The notes: generated from the sequence alone by a model not told the origin. A stretch of DNA of 64,000 nt from Soonwooa sp032062245 (GCF_032062245.1 NZ_DAMBQF010000005.1:1-64000), one strand, 5' to 3'. Shown: positions 1 through 9,374, counted from the stretch's first letter. Made by a program: numbers and translations.

Positions 1-105
1 CAATAGAAAAATGAATAGACTTAAAATTGAATTAATTTAATAATGCACTACGAGTTATTATATGTTAATTTTAACCAAATAAGTTAATATCACTTTAGAT
101 TTGAC

Positions 106-113
106 TAAATTTG
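106..113 (+). promoter_or_regulatory. Candidate -7 box for pyrD
   Basis: The octamer TAAATTTG matches the Bacteroidota -7 consensus TAnnTTTG and lies 15 bp before the ATG of pyrD. No good TTG -33 element is seen at the usual distance, so the call rests on the -7 box and its position only. Confidence 0.4.
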
Positions 114-128
114 TAAAACTTTTCTTTG

Positions 129-1166
129 ATGTACAAAAGTATCATACGTCCAATTCTCTTCAAATTCGATCCTGAAGAAGTCCATCACTTTACATTTTCA
201 ATGCTTAAGAATTTTGGTTTTTTAACCAGATTATTTCTTCCAAAACCTATTGTTGATAAGCGTTTGGAACGAGAAGTTTTTGGTTTGAAATTTAAAAATC
301 CAGTAGGCTTAGCAGCAGGATTTGATAAAAATGCAGTTCTTTTTAATGAGCTAGCGGATTTAGGATTTGGCTTTGTAGAAATCGGAACTGTAACGCCAAA
401 AGCGCAAGCTGGAAATCCAAAAAAACGCCTATTCCGATTGATTGAAGACGGCGGAATTATCAACCGAATGGGATTTAATAATGATGGTTTGGATGCCGCA
501 ATCGAAAAATTGAAAACCAATAAAGGAAAAATCATCATCGGTGGAAATATTGGAAAAAACACCAACACGACTCCCGAAAATTACACCCAAGATTATTTGG
601 ATTGTTTCGAAGGCCTTCATCCTCATGTGGATTATTTTGTTTTGAATGTAAGTTGTCCGAATGTTGGAAGTCACGCCAAATTGGAAGATGTTGAATATCT
701 GCGAGAGTTGATCACAGAAGTGAAAAAAATCAATGTTTCTAAAGCAAACCCAAAACCTATTTTACTAAAGATAGCACCAGATCTTAATAACAATCAATTG
801 GATGAAATTATCGACTTGATTGCTGAAACTAAAATTGACGGTGTAATCGTCTCTAACACCTCTATTAATCGCGAAGGTTTAAAAACTTCTCCCGAAATTT
901 TATCTGAAATCGGAAATGGTGGCTTAAGCGGAAAACCAATTCGTGAACGTAGTACAAAAATGATAAAATATCTAGCGGATAAAAGCAATCGTGCCTTTCC
1001 AATTGTTGGTGTAGGCGGGATTCATTCTACAAAAGATGCAATGGAAAAACTGGATGCAGGAGCTAGTTTGGTACAATTATACACTGGTTTCATTTACGAA
1101 GGTCCACAATTAATTAATGATATTAATGCTGAACTTCTGAAAAGAGCAAGTCGTCTTCCAAGATAA
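129..1166 (+). CDS. pyrD: Quinone-dependent dihydroorotate dehydrogenase (class 2)
   Basis: Oxidises dihydroorotate to orotate in pyrimidine synthesis and passes electrons to membrane quinone through FMN. The 345-residue protein has the class 2 length, with an N-terminal helical extension before the barrel. NPVGLAAGFDKN (about residues 57-68) and NVSCPN (about 174-179, with the serine base typical of class 2 rather than a cysteine) are visible, as is the FMN phosphate-binding GVGGI near the C-terminus. The frame is open to a TTG at 126, but the ATG at 129 is the better start. The next gene follows after 33 bp. Identification is firm. Confidence 0.96.
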   Translation: MYKSIIRPILFKFDPEEVHHFTFSMLKNFGFLTRLFLPKPIVDKRLEREVFGLKFKNPVGLAAGFDKNAVLFNELADLGFGFVEIGTVTPKAQAGNPKKRLFRLIEDGGIINRMGFNNDGLDAAIEKLKTNKGKIIIGGNIGKNTNTTPENYTQDYLDCFEGLHPHVDYFVLNVSCPNVGSHAKLEDVEYLRELITEVKKINVSKANPKPILLKIAPDLNNNQLDEIIDLIAETKIDGVIVSNTSINREGLKTSPEILSEIGNGGLSGKPIRERSTKMIKYLADKSNRAFPIVGVGGIHSTKDAMEKLDAGASLVQLYTGFIYEGPQLINDINAELLKRASRLPR

Positions 1167-1199
1167 CTTAATTGAGTTTTTTATTTAAATTTAAAAAAT

Positions 1200-1430
1200 A
1201 TGGAACTTGTAACGCTAAAAGTTTTTAATACAGAACCTGAAGCCCAAATGATAAAGGCTTTTTTGGAAGCCAATGATGTCGAATGTTTTGTGTTCGGCAA
1301 TGTGTTGGCAAATACTTATAATGTTTTCAATTTGACTTCTGACGGTGTCCAGCTAAAAGTTGCAGAAGAAAATCTTGAAACTGCAAAACAGCTTTTGGAG
1401 AGTTTTTATGAGCAAGAAGATAACGAATAA
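1200..1430 (+). CDS. DUF2007 domain protein (putative signal-transducing protein)
   Basis: A 76-residue soluble protein that matches the DUF2007 pattern: a short alpha/beta fold starting MELVTLKVFNTEPEAQ and ending in an acidic tail. The family resembles PII-type or ferredoxin-like domains, but its function is not established. It lies 33 bp after pyrD on the same strand and may be cotranscribed with it. No signal peptide or membrane segment is seen. Confidence 0.8.
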   Translation: MELVTLKVFNTEPEAQMIKAFLEANDVECFVFGNVLANTYNVFNLTSDGVQLKVAEENLETAKQLLESFYEQEDNE

Positions 1431-1485
1431 TTTTAGTTCAAAATTCCATATTAAGGCTTTATTGTAAGATAAAGTCCTCTAAAAG

Positions 1486-1499
1486 TTGTAAATTTACAA
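1486..1499. promoter_or_regulatory. 14-bp perfect palindrome upstream of the mutase gene
   Basis: TTGTAAATTTACAA is a perfect palindrome ending 16 bp before the ATG of the methylmalonyl-CoA mutase gene. It contains TAAATTTA, one base off a -7 box, so it could be an operator over a promoter. It could also be chance in AT-rich DNA. Confidence 0.3.
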
Positions 1500-1515
1500 A
1501 GATAAAAATCCCATT

Positions 1516-3636
1516 ATGCGACAAGCCATAAAGGCGACAAAGCCTGATTTTAATATTCAATATACCGAGCCAGAAATCTACTATTTCGAAAAAGATGGAC
1601 TTCAACTAAAGTCTTCGTATACAGCTGCTGATTCTCAAAATTTAACCGAAAAATCATATTCTGCAGGGATTGCGCCTTACTTGCGTGGACCCTATTCCAC
1701 GATGTATGTTCAAAAACCTTGGACCATTCGTCAATATGCAGGGTTTTCAACAGCGGAAGAATCCAATGCTTTCTACAGAAGAAACTTGGCGGCTGGACAA
1801 AAAGGATTGTCGGTAGCATTTGATTTGGCGACGCATAGAGGTTATGATTCTGACCATCCAAGAGTGGTTGGTGATGTCGGGAAAGCGGGTGTTGCAATTG
1901 ACTCTGTGGAGGATATGAAGATTTTGTTCAACGAAATTCCTTTAGACCAAATATCGGTTTCGATGACCATGAATGGTGCGGTTTTGCCGATTTTGTCATT
2001 CTATATTGTTGCTGCGGAAGAGCAAGGCGTTTCTCAAGATTTACTTTCTGGAACTATCCAAAATGATATCCTTAAGGAGTTTATGGTGCGTAATACTTAT
2101 ATTTATCCACCAACGCCGTCCATGAAGATTATCGCTGATATTTTTGAATACACTTCTAAAAATATTCCTAAGTTTAATTCGATTTCTATTTCGGGTTATC
2201 ACATGCAGGAAGCTGGTGCAACGCCAGTTTTAGAGATGGCTTATACACTTGCTGATGGTTTAGAATATGTTAGAACGGGGATAAAAGCTGGGATGAATGT
2301 TGATGATTTCGCACCACGTTTATCATTTTTCTGGGCAATCGGAATGAATCACTTCATGGAAATCGCCAAAATGCGTGCAGCTCGTTATATTTGGGCAAAT
2401 CTTTTAACACAGTTCAATCCTCAAAATCAAAAATCTTTGGCTCTAAGAACGCACTCACAAACTTCTGGATGGAGTTTGACAGAGCAGGAGCCATTTAACA
2501 ATATTACAAGAACTGCTATCGAAGCTTTGTCATCGGCTTTGGGCGGAACGCAATCTTTGCACACAAACGCCTTGGATGAGGCAATTGCGTTACCTACAGA
2601 TTATTCGGCGAAAATTGCGAGAAATACACAGATTATTCTGCAGCAAGAAAGCGGCATTTGCAATGTTGTTGACCCAATGGGCGGCTCAGATTTGGTGGAA
2701 GCCTTGACGCAACAGATGATTGAAGAAGCGATGAAGTACATCGATGAGGTTGAGAAAGAAGGTGGGATGACAAAAGCAATAGAAGCAGGTATTCCAAAGA
2801 TGAGAATTGAGGAAGCAGCAGCCATTAAACAAGCTAAAATTGACAGTGGAGAAGAATTTATCATTGGTGTTAACTCGTTTAAATCTCAGTTAAAACAAGA
2901 AGATATTGAGATTCTGGATATTGATAATTCTGTGGTTCGTCAAAAGCAAATCGAAAGACTTAACAACATCAAAGCAACGCGTGATAATGCCGCTGTTGAA
3001 GATATCTTGAATCAAATTCGTCAATCTGCGAAAACCACGGAAGGTAATCTTTTAGCTTTATGTATCGAAGCAGCACGTCGTCGTGTTACTTTGGGCGAAA
3101 TGTCGGATGCGATGGAAGAGAGCTTTGGTCGTTATAAAGCCAATATCAAAACTATTTCGGGTGTATATGCTATGAATGCTGGTAAAAATGAATACTTCGA
3201 TAAAGCGGTAAAACTAACCGAAAAATTCGAGGAAGAAGAAGGACGTCGTCCAAGAATTATGGTCGCAAAAATGGGGCAGGACGGACACGACCGTGGTGCC
3301 AAAGTTGTTGCGACAGCCTTTGCTGATATGGGATTTGATGTGGATGTTGCGCCATTGTTTCAAACGCCAGAAGAGGTTGCAAAACAAGCCATCGAAAATG
3401 ATATTCATATTTTAGGTGTTTCTTCTCTGGCTGCGGGACACAAAACTCTTGTGCCACAAGTTGTTGAAGAATTAAAAAAGCTAGGTGCAGAAGATATTAC
3501 AGTAGTTGTTGGTGGTGTTATACCGCAGCAAGATTACGAATTTTTGTATGCCAACGGCGCTGACCATATTTTTGGTCCCGGAACTAATCTTCCAAAATGT
3601 GCCGTAGAAATTTTAGAAAAAATGTTGGTTAAATAA
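1516..3636 (+). CDS. scpA: Methylmalonyl-CoA mutase, catalytic (large) subunit
   Basis: Adenosylcobalamin enzyme that interconverts succinyl-CoA and methylmalonyl-CoA, linking the TCA cycle to propionate metabolism. At 706 residues it has the large-subunit size: an N-terminal TIM-barrel substrate domain (about 50-560, including HRGYDSDHPR and HMQEAGATP) and a C-terminal B12-binding domain. The cobalamin signature DxHxxG is at 589-594 (DGHDRG), followed by a GVSSLAAGH segment. Many Bacteroidota encode a non-catalytic small subunit just upstream; none is here, so it is either elsewhere or the enzyme is homomeric. The GTPase chaperone gene meaB lies 0.5 kb downstream. Confidence 0.96.
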   Translation: MRQAIKATKPDFNIQYTEPEIYYFEKDGLQLKSSYTAADSQNLTEKSYSAGIAPYLRGPYSTMYVQKPWTIRQYAGFSTAEESNAFYRRNLAAGQKGLSVAFDLATHRGYDSDHPRVVGDVGKAGVAIDSVEDMKILFNEIPLDQISVSMTMNGAVLPILSFYIVAAEEQGVSQDLLSGTIQNDILKEFMVRNTYIYPPTPSMKIIADIFEYTSKNIPKFNSISISGYHMQEAGATPVLEMAYTLADGLEYVRTGIKAGMNVDDFAPRLSFFWAIGMNHFMEIAKMRAARYIWANLLTQFNPQNQKSLALRTHSQTSGWSLTEQEPFNNITRTAIEALSSALGGTQSLHTNALDEAIALPTDYSAKIARNTQIILQQESGICNVVDPMGGSDLVEALTQQMIEEAMKYIDEVEKEGGMTKAIEAGIPKMRIEEAAAIKQAKIDSGEEFIIGVNSFKSQLKQEDIEILDIDNSVVRQKQIERLNNIKATRDNAAVEDILNQIRQSAKTTEGNLLALCIEAARRRVTLGEMSDAMEESFGRYKANIKTISGVYAMNAGKNEYFDKAVKLTEKFEEEEGRRPRIMVAKMGQDGHDRGAKVVATAFADMGFDVDVAPLFQTPEEVAKQAIENDIHILGVSSLAAGHKTLVPQVVEELKKLGAEDITVVVGGVIPQQDYEFLYANGADHIFGPGTNLPKCAVEILEKMLVK

Positions 3637-3662
3637 TCACGTTTATTAAATATATTGAAAAG

Positions 3663-3693
3663 AAAATCTTCAGGAATGCCTGAAGATTTTTTT
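3663..3693 (+). terminator. Rho-independent terminator after the mutase gene
   Basis: A 12-bp perfect stem (AAAATCTTCAGG pairing with CCTGAAGATTTT) with a 4-base loop runs into a T-tract, 27 bp after the mutase stop codon. Confidence 0.85.
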
Positions 3694-3719
3694 ATTTAAA
3701 TTCAATTTGTTGTGAAATA

Positions 3720-3751
3720 AAAACGCGCTTTCCATTTCTGAAAAACGCGTT
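3720..3751 (-). terminator. Terminator for the cytochrome-like gene (minus strand)
   Basis: AACGCG pairs with CGCGTT, with an inner TTTC/GAAA stem. On the minus strand it is followed by TTTATTT. It lies 28 bp beyond the stop of the minus-strand haem lipoprotein gene, so it probably ends that transcript. Confidence 0.5.
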
Positions 3752-3778
3752 CCGTTTAATATAAAAATGTGATTGGGT

Positions 3779-4072
3779 TTAGTTTTTTGCGTTGGCACTT
3801 ACGTAAGCCAATAACCAAGTTCCTTCCTCGGCGCTTAGTTTTGCTTTAGGCGCCATTCTTTCGACAATCGGTTTCCATTCGCTAGCTGTATGGTCTGTTG
3901 TTGCTGGTAAATCATGGCATTTTCCACATCTTGCGTCAAACAACGTTTTCGCTGTTGCCATTTGTTCTTTGGTAATACCGTATGAACTTCCTTCGTTATT
4001 TGCAGTATTTCTTGAGGTACAAGAATATACCAAAGTCAATGCAAAAACAGCGGTATATAGGTATTTTTTCAT
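3779..4072 (-). CDS. Small cytochrome c-like lipoprotein
   Basis: A 97-residue protein with a lipoprotein signal peptide (MKKYLYTAVFALTLVYSC, lipidated cysteine at 18) and one haem-binding motif, CGKCH, near residue 50. The tail contains WKPIVERMAPKAKLS, typical of diheme or monoheme electron-transfer lipoproteins with a distal methionine. It probably sits on the periplasmic face of a membrane and carries electrons; the partner is unknown. It is transcribed against its neighbours, between the mutase gene and meaB. Confidence 0.75.
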   Translation of the reverse strand: MKKYLYTAVFALTLVYSCTSRNTANNEGSSYGITKEQMATAKTLFDARCGKCHDLPATTDHTASEWKPIVERMAPKAKLSAEEGTWLLAYVSANAKN

Positions 4073-4095
4073 TATTTTTGATCTTTGAGTTATTT

Positions 4096-4103
4096 CAAAT
4101 TTA
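4096..4103 (-). promoter_or_regulatory. Candidate -7 box for the cytochrome-like lipoprotein gene
   Basis: On the minus strand this reads TAAATTTG, a match to TAnnTTTG, 23 bp before the start codon at 4072. No clear TTG -33 element is seen. Confidence 0.4.
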
Positions 4104-4164
4104 TAAATTAAAACTGAAACTACTCAGATATAAAAACAATTTATAAACATTCCAAATTCTCAAG

Positions 4165-5151
4165 ATGAGCGTTGAAATATCCTTAGAAACTTTAGTTGAA
4201 GGTATAAAATCTGGTGATAAAAGATTGATTGCTAAGGCGATAACATTGGTTGAAAGTAAGAAGTTGGAACATCGCGAAAAAGCCGAGCAACTTCTTAAAG
4301 CGATTATGCCATTAACAGGAAAATCAATTCGGGTTGGTATTACAGGCGTTCCAGGAGCGGGAAAATCGACGTTTATTGAGAGTTTTGGACAACTCGCCAT
4401 CAAGAACGGAAAGAAAGTTGCGGTGCTTGCAATTGATCCAAGTTCTGCGATTAACAAAGGTAGTATTCTCGGTGATAAAACCAGAATGGAAGATCTTGCT
4501 AAAGATCCAAACGCGTTTATCCGTCCAAGTCCGAGTTCTGGATTTCTGGGCGGCGTTGCCAATGCAACTTTTGAAACCATGTTAATTTGTGAAGCAGCCG
4601 GATATGATTATATCTTGATAGAAACCGTTGGCGTAGGACAGAGCGAAGTTTTGGTTGCCGATATTTCCGATGTTTTTTTGTTTTTAAAAATTATCGGCGG
4701 TGGTGACGAGTTACAAGGCATCAAACGCGGCATTATGGAAATGGTAGACGTTATTTTCATTAATAAAGTGTCGGATGAGAATCTTCAACAAGCTAAAAAT
4801 ACAAAGCTGGAATTAACGCGTGCACTTCAATTTATGCCACCAAAAGAAAAAGACTGGAAAGTCCCAGTTTTGCTTGGCTCAGCGCTTAATCATCAAGGTT
4901 TAGAAAATGTTTACGAAAAAATCGATGATTTTATTTCTTTAAAAAAATCAAGCGGACGTTTTGAAGAAGTTCGACAACTACAAGGTGAAAAACGTTTTCA
5001 ATATTGGGTTCAAGCTTATATTTTAGAACAAACAAAAAAGAATCAACAATTGGATGAAGCTTTTAATGAACATAAAAAAAATGCTTCAGAATTGTTGTCT
5101 AATCCAAGTTCTGAAGCACGTGAGTTTGTTAATAAATTGTTGAAGTCTTAG
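4165..5151 (+). CDS. meaB: Methylmalonyl-CoA mutase-associated GTPase MeaB
   Basis: G3E-type GTPase that guards the B12 mutase: it gates cofactor loading and repair of inactivated enzyme. Of 328 residues, the P-loop is at 61-69 (GVPGAGKST), followed by AIDPSS and the Walker B-like ETVGVGQSE, with the C-terminal helical dimerisation arm of the family. The mutase gene lies just upstream with one unrelated minus-strand gene between them, which supports the functional link. Confidence 0.95.
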   Translation: MSVEISLETLVEGIKSGDKRLIAKAITLVESKKLEHREKAEQLLKAIMPLTGKSIRVGITGVPGAGKSTFIESFGQLAIKNGKKVAVLAIDPSSAINKGSILGDKTRMEDLAKDPNAFIRPSPSSGFLGGVANATFETMLICEAAGYDYILIETVGVGQSEVLVADISDVFLFLKIIGGGDELQGIKRGIMEMVDVIFINKVSDENLQQAKNTKLELTRALQFMPPKEKDWKVPVLLGSALNHQGLENVYEKIDDFISLKKSSGRFEEVRQLQGEKRFQYWVQAYILEQTKKNQQLDEAFNEHKKNASELLSNPSSEAREFVNKLLKS

Positions 5152-5174
5152 TAAGATTTAAAAAAAATTAAATT

Positions 5175-5702
5175 CTATTTTGTATTTAAATTTGAGATAT
5201 AACCGTCGTAACTTATTGGTTGTCTGTCGTTAGCGTTGATGGATAAAAATGCGCTTCCGTTTTTGAATACTTCCAAAATAAATGTTGGTGTATTCGATTG
5301 GTCGTTGACATTAATTGTTACCACCCAATTTCCTTTTTTATTTTGGGTTTTTGAAACTCGGAAATCTTTAGATTCGAATCTGAAAGAATTCTTATTAAAG
5401 TCGCCATAACTTGCGTTGTATAATCTTCCAAAATAGGGAAGTGTCACTTCTAGTTTGTCCGATTTTAAATCAAATCCATAACCACTGTCCAAATTTGTAA
5501 CTCTTGATGAAGTCGCGCCAGGAATAGAATTCATAACATTAATGACATCCAAATTGGTAGGCAGAGCCGATTTAGCATTAAACGTAAATTCTGCTTTTTC
5601 GATAACTGCGTCTACCGCTGTGGTTTCCATATAGTTTTGCGTAGAACACGAACTTAATGATAATAAAGCGAGACAAAATATGATTAAACTAAACTTTTTC
5701 AT
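5175..5702 (-). CDS. DUF4251 domain lipoprotein
   Basis: The 175-residue protein starts at MKKFSLIIFCLALLSLSSC, a lipoprotein signal with the cysteine at 19; an upstream in-frame ATG at 5729 would put nine extra residues before the signal and is unlikely. The rest matches the DUF4251 pattern, a beta-rich domain with VINVMNSIPG, LPYFGR and DGYISN. It is a secreted or membrane-anchored protein of unknown function that is common in Bacteroidota. It converges with meaB, 23 bp away. Confidence 0.8.
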   Translation of the reverse strand: MKKFSLIIFCLALLSLSSCSTQNYMETTAVDAVIEKAEFTFNAKSALPTNLDVINVMNSIPGATSSRVTNLDSGYGFDLKSDKLEVTLPYFGRLYNASYGDFNKNSFRFESKDFRVSKTQNKKGNWVVTINVNDQSNTPTFILEVFKNGSAFLSINANDRQPISYDGYISNLNTK

Positions 5703-5726
5703 AATTAACTTTTGTTGTGAATACAG

Positions 5727-5734
5727 CAAAATTA
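5727..5734 (-). promoter_or_regulatory. Candidate -7 box for the DUF4251 gene
   Basis: On the minus strand this reads TAATTTTG, a full match to TAnnTTTG, 24 bp before the start codon at 5702. The -33 region is not convincing. Confidence 0.4.
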
Positions 5735-5809
5735 ATGCTAATTAGAATTTGATTTCAGATATTTGGAATAATAATTGTTAATTGGAAAATATTTATAAAA
5801 TCCTAAACT

Positions 5810-6613
5810 ATGAAAGTAACAAAAATATTAGGACTAGGCGCAATATCAATGTCATTGATGGCCTGTGTAACGAATCCCGTAACAGGACGTTCTTCGTTAC
5901 AAATAGCAAACAATTCTGAGATCGCTACAATGGCATCTCAAGAATACAAAACAACTTTGTCAAAAGCAAAAGTTATTACTGGTACAGCCGATGCTAACCG
6001 TGTAAAAAATGTCGGAAACCGTATAAAACAAGCTGCAGAAAAATACTATACAAGCATTGGTCGACAATCTGACTTGGCGAATTATAATTGGGAGTTTAAC
6101 CTTTTGCAAGATTCTCAACTTAATGCTTGGTGTATGCCAGGTGGTAAGGTTGCAGTCTATACTGGAATTCTTCCTGTTACTAAGGATGATGATGGTTTAG
6201 CTGTTGTTATGGGACACGAAATCTCTCATGCTTTGGCAGGTCACGGTAACGAACGTATTTCTCAAGCTATGCTTGCACAATATGGTGGTTCTATTTTGGG
6301 AAGTTCAATTAACAATGCACAGTGGGCTAGTATTTTCCAGCAAGTTTATCCAATTGGGGCACAAGTAGGATTATTAGCTTACGGAAGAAAACAAGAGCGA
6401 GAAGCTGATAAAATGGGATTATATCTTATGGGGATGGCTGGTTACGATCCAAGAACAGCACCAGCTTTTTGGGAAAGAATGGAAGCTTCTTCTAAAGGTA
6501 GTGCGGTACCTCAATTCTTGTCAACTCACCCAAATCCATCGAGTAGAATTGCAGATATTAATGAAGCAATGCCACAAGCTTTAGAATATTATAGGGCTGC
6601 AGGCGGAAAATAA
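5810..6613 (+). CDS. M48-family metallopeptidase lipoprotein
   Basis: A zinc peptidase of the BepA/LoiP/YcaL type, likely involved in outer-membrane protein quality control. The 267 residues begin with a lipoprotein signal (about residues 1-19, LMAC), then CVTNPVTGRSS, typical of the family. The zinc motif HEISH is at 136-140, followed by the third ligand region EREADKMG and the STHPNPSSRI motif near the C-terminus. The lipobox predicts an outer-membrane lipoprotein facing the periplasm. The gene is alone, with a strong bidirectional terminator after it. Confidence 0.9.
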   Translation: MKVTKILGLGAISMSLMACVTNPVTGRSSLQIANNSEIATMASQEYKTTLSKAKVITGTADANRVKNVGNRIKQAAEKYYTSIGRQSDLANYNWEFNLLQDSQLNAWCMPGGKVAVYTGILPVTKDDDGLAVVMGHEISHALAGHGNERISQAMLAQYGGSILGSSINNAQWASIFQQVYPIGAQVGLLAYGRKQEREADKMGLYLMGMAGYDPRTAPAFWERMEASSKGSAVPQFLSTHPNPSSRIADINEAMPQALEYYRAAGGK

Positions 6614-6632
6614 TTTTTAAAATTTAAAATAA

Positions 6633-6664
6633 AAAACGGGCACTCAAATTTGAGTGCCCGTTTT
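6633..6664. terminator. Bidirectional terminator between the M48 peptidase gene and clpC
   Basis: A 24-bp perfect palindrome (6637-6660, arm CGGGCACTCAAA) is flanked by A-tracts on the left and T-tracts on the right. It can therefore end transcripts from both converging genes. Confidence 0.9.
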
Positions 6665-6683
6665 CATTTGATATGAAATAATA

Positions 6684-9212
6684 TTATTCAGCGCTTTCTT
6701 TTTTACGCTCTTTTTTTGGCGCTTCACTTTCCAATGCATCTTTAGCATCATTAAGTTTAAGCGTTACCAATTGTCCTTCTTTCATTTGTTTGTTAACCAA
6801 CATTTCAGCCAAAAGATCTTCGATGTACTTTTGGATTGCACGTTTTAATGGACGCGCACCAAAGTCTTTATCCCAACCTTTTTCGGCAATAAAGTCACGC
6901 GCTTCATCTGTTAATTGTACTTTGTAACCTAACTTTTCGATTCTAGAATACAATTTGTTAAGTTCAAGATCGATAATTTTCTTGATGTCATCTTTCTCAA
7001 GAGAGTTGAAGATAATAATGTCATCAATACGATTCAAGAATTCTGGAGCGAAAGCTTTCTTCAAAGCATTTTCGATAGTTCCTCTCGCACGAGCATCGCT
7101 GGTTGTTTTCTTTGCAGAAGTACCAAATCCGACACCATCACCAAAGTCTTTAAGATCTCTAGTCCCAATGTTAGATGTTAAAATGATAATCGTGTTACGG
7201 AAATCAATTTTTCTACCCAAGCTGTCCGTTACGTGACCTTCATCCAAGATTTGTAATAAAATATTGAATACATCAGGATGCGCTTTTTCGATTTCATCTA
7301 AAAGAACGACTGCATAAGGCTTACGTCTAACAGCTTCCGTCAATTGTCCACCTTCTTCGTAACCAACATATCCAGGAGGCGCGCCAACCAATCTAGACAC
7401 CGCAAATTTCTCCATATATTCACTCATATCGATGCGGATCAAAGCATCGTCAGAATCGAATAATTCGCGCGCCATAACTTTGGCTAATTCGGTTTTACCA
7501 ACACCTGTTGTTCCTAAGAAAATAAAGGTTCCGATAGGTCTGTTAGGATCTTTAAGTCCAGCTCTGTTACGTTGGATGGCTTTAACAACTTTTTTAACAG
7601 CCTCTTCTTGACCGATAACTTTACCGTTAAGTTTGTTATCCATCGCAGAAAGTTTGTCCAGTTCGTTTTTGCCAACTTTGGTAACAGGAACGCCACTCAT
7701 CATCGATACAACTTCGGCAACATTTTCCTCGGTAACTTCTTCTTTTTTCTCTTTTACATCTTTGTCCCAATTTTCCTGAGCAAGATTAAGTTCGATTTGT
7801 AAACGCTCCTCTTCATCTTTCAGTTTACGAGCTTCAAGATAATCTTGCTTTTTAACAGCTTGTTGCTTGTGCTCTTTAACTTCCTCGATTTTAGCCTCAT
7901 AATCGATAATCTCTGTCGGAACTTTCATGTTTTTAATATAAACACGAGATCCAGCTTCATCCATTGCGTCAATCGCTTTATCTGGTAAAAAACGGTCTGT
8001 GATGTAACGCGCCGTCAAATTAACACAAGCATTAATCGCTTCGTCACTATAATGTACATTGTGATGTTCTTCGTATTTATCTTTAATTTGATGCAAAATT
8101 TGGATTGTTTCCTCGATAGAAGTTGGCTCTACCATAACTTTTTGGAAACGTCTTTCTAAAGCACCATCTTTCTCGATATACTGTCGATATTCGTCCAAAG
8201 TCGTTGCACCAATTACTTGGATTTCGCCACGTGCCAATGCAGGTTTGAACATATTAGAAGCGTCCAAACTTCCTGTAGAACTTCCTGCTCCAACAATAGT
8301 ATGCAACTCATCGATGAAAAGGATGACGTCGCGGTTTTTCTCCAACTCAGTCATTATCGCTTTCATACGTTCTTCGAACTGCCCACGATATTTAGTCCCA
8401 GCAACCAAACTCGCCAAATCTAAAGTAATAACACGTTTTCCGAAAAGGACGCGCGACACTTTTTTCTGATGAATTCTAAGTGCTAGACCTTCTGCAATTG
8501 CTGATTTACCAACACCAGGCTCACCGATAAGAAGTGGGTTGTTTTTCTTTCTACGAGAAAGAATTTGCGATACTCTTTCGATTTCTTTTTCTCTACCGAT
8601 AACAGGATCAAGCTTATCATCTTTAGCCAAAGCCGTCAAATCTCTCCCGAAATTATCCAAAGTTGGCGTTTTGCTTTTACCAGTTCCTAGATTACCAGTT
8701 GGTTTTTTCATTTGAGAAAAATCTTCTCTCTCGTCATCGTCATCGTAAGCACTGTTTTGTGGTAGTTGATCTGTGTTTTTCAACATTTTTTGATAATCAG
8801 ATTGTACACGCTCGTAGTCGATGTCGTAAGCCTGCAAAATATGTGAAGTCGGATCTTCTTGTTTATAAAGAATACCTAACAAAAGATGCACCGTATTAAT
8901 TTCCGAAGACTGATATTGTCTGCACTCAAGCTCAGAACGTTTTACCGATTGATCAGCCATTTTGGTAAGAGAGATACTTCCCATATTGCTAACAAACGGA
9001 TTGCTATTTGCTGTGCTCAATGTTTCGATTTTTCTTCGGATTTGTGTTAGGTCTGCGTTAAGACCTTCAAGGATTTCTTTAGCAGAGTTTTCTGTTTTAA
9101 TAATACCTAACAAAAAATGTTCGGTGTTTAGAAACTCGCTTTGGAGACGCCTTGCTTCGTTTTTACTCTGTTTGAACACGCGGTTCAAACCATCTGAAAA
9201 TTTATAATCCAT
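6684..9212 (-). CDS. clpC: Clp protease ATP-binding subunit ClpC
   Basis: AAA+ unfoldase of the Hsp100/ClpC type that feeds ClpP. Of 842 residues, an N-terminal double Clp_N repeat (about 1-150) is followed by the first AAA module (P-loop GEPGVGKS at 230-237), a UVR-like coiled coil (around 430-470, KKQDYLEARKLKDEEE) that marks ClpC rather than ClpA or ClpB, and the second AAA module (GTTGVGKT at 567-574). A good Shine-Dalgarno, GGAG, lies 8 bp before the ATG (plus-strand 9220-9223), unusual for this phylum. No partner gene is adjacent. Confidence 0.95.
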   Translation of the reverse strand: MDYKFSDGLNRVFKQSKNEARRLQSEFLNTEHFLLGIIKTENSAKEILEGLNADLTQIRRKIETLSTANSNPFVSNMGSISLTKMADQSVKRSELECRQYQSSEINTVHLLLGILYKQEDPTSHILQAYDIDYERVQSDYQKMLKNTDQLPQNSAYDDDDEREDFSQMKKPTGNLGTGKSKTPTLDNFGRDLTALAKDDKLDPVIGREKEIERVSQILSRRKKNNPLLIGEPGVGKSAIAEGLALRIHQKKVSRVLFGKRVITLDLASLVAGTKYRGQFEERMKAIMTELEKNRDVILFIDELHTIVGAGSSTGSLDASNMFKPALARGEIQVIGATTLDEYRQYIEKDGALERRFQKVMVEPTSIEETIQILHQIKDKYEEHHNVHYSDEAINACVNLTARYITDRFLPDKAIDAMDEAGSRVYIKNMKVPTEIIDYEAKIEEVKEHKQQAVKKQDYLEARKLKDEEERLQIELNLAQENWDKDVKEKKEEVTEENVAEVVSMMSGVPVTKVGKNELDKLSAMDNKLNGKVIGQEEAVKKVVKAIQRNRAGLKDPNRPIGTFIFLGTTGVGKTELAKVMARELFDSDDALIRIDMSEYMEKFAVSRLVGAPPGYVGYEEGGQLTEAVRRKPYAVVLLDEIEKAHPDVFNILLQILDEGHVTDSLGRKIDFRNTIIILTSNIGTRDLKDFGDGVGFGTSAKKTTSDARARGTIENALKKAFAPEFLNRIDDIIIFNSLEKDDIKKIIDLELNKLYSRIEKLGYKVQLTDEARDFIAEKGWDKDFGARPLKRAIQKYIEDLLAEMLVNKQMKEGQLVTLKLNDAKDALESEAPKKERKKESAE

Positions 9213-9351
9213 TTTTTATCTCCGTGTTAATAGTTAAAATAAAATTACAACAAAAAATATTGAATTTTACACTTTTTGTTTTGCAAATTTGCTACCATTC
9301 TAAAAAAATGGACTTTCTGACATTATTTTTTCTAGAATTTTTAAAATTCAG

Positions 9352-9359
9352 TAAGTTTG
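9352..9359 (+). promoter_or_regulatory. Candidate -7 box for the membrane protein and glycosyltransferase pair
   Basis: TAAGTTTG matches TAnnTTTG and lies 16 bp before the ATG at 9375, giving a very short leader. No TTG is found at the expected -33 position. Confidence 0.4.
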
Positions 9360-9374
9360 TTGAAACTAAAAATC

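Noticed and set aside
7572..7802. Small open frames opposite clpC
   Set aside because: They are antisense shadows of the AAA module coding sequence, with no start context or protein-like composition.
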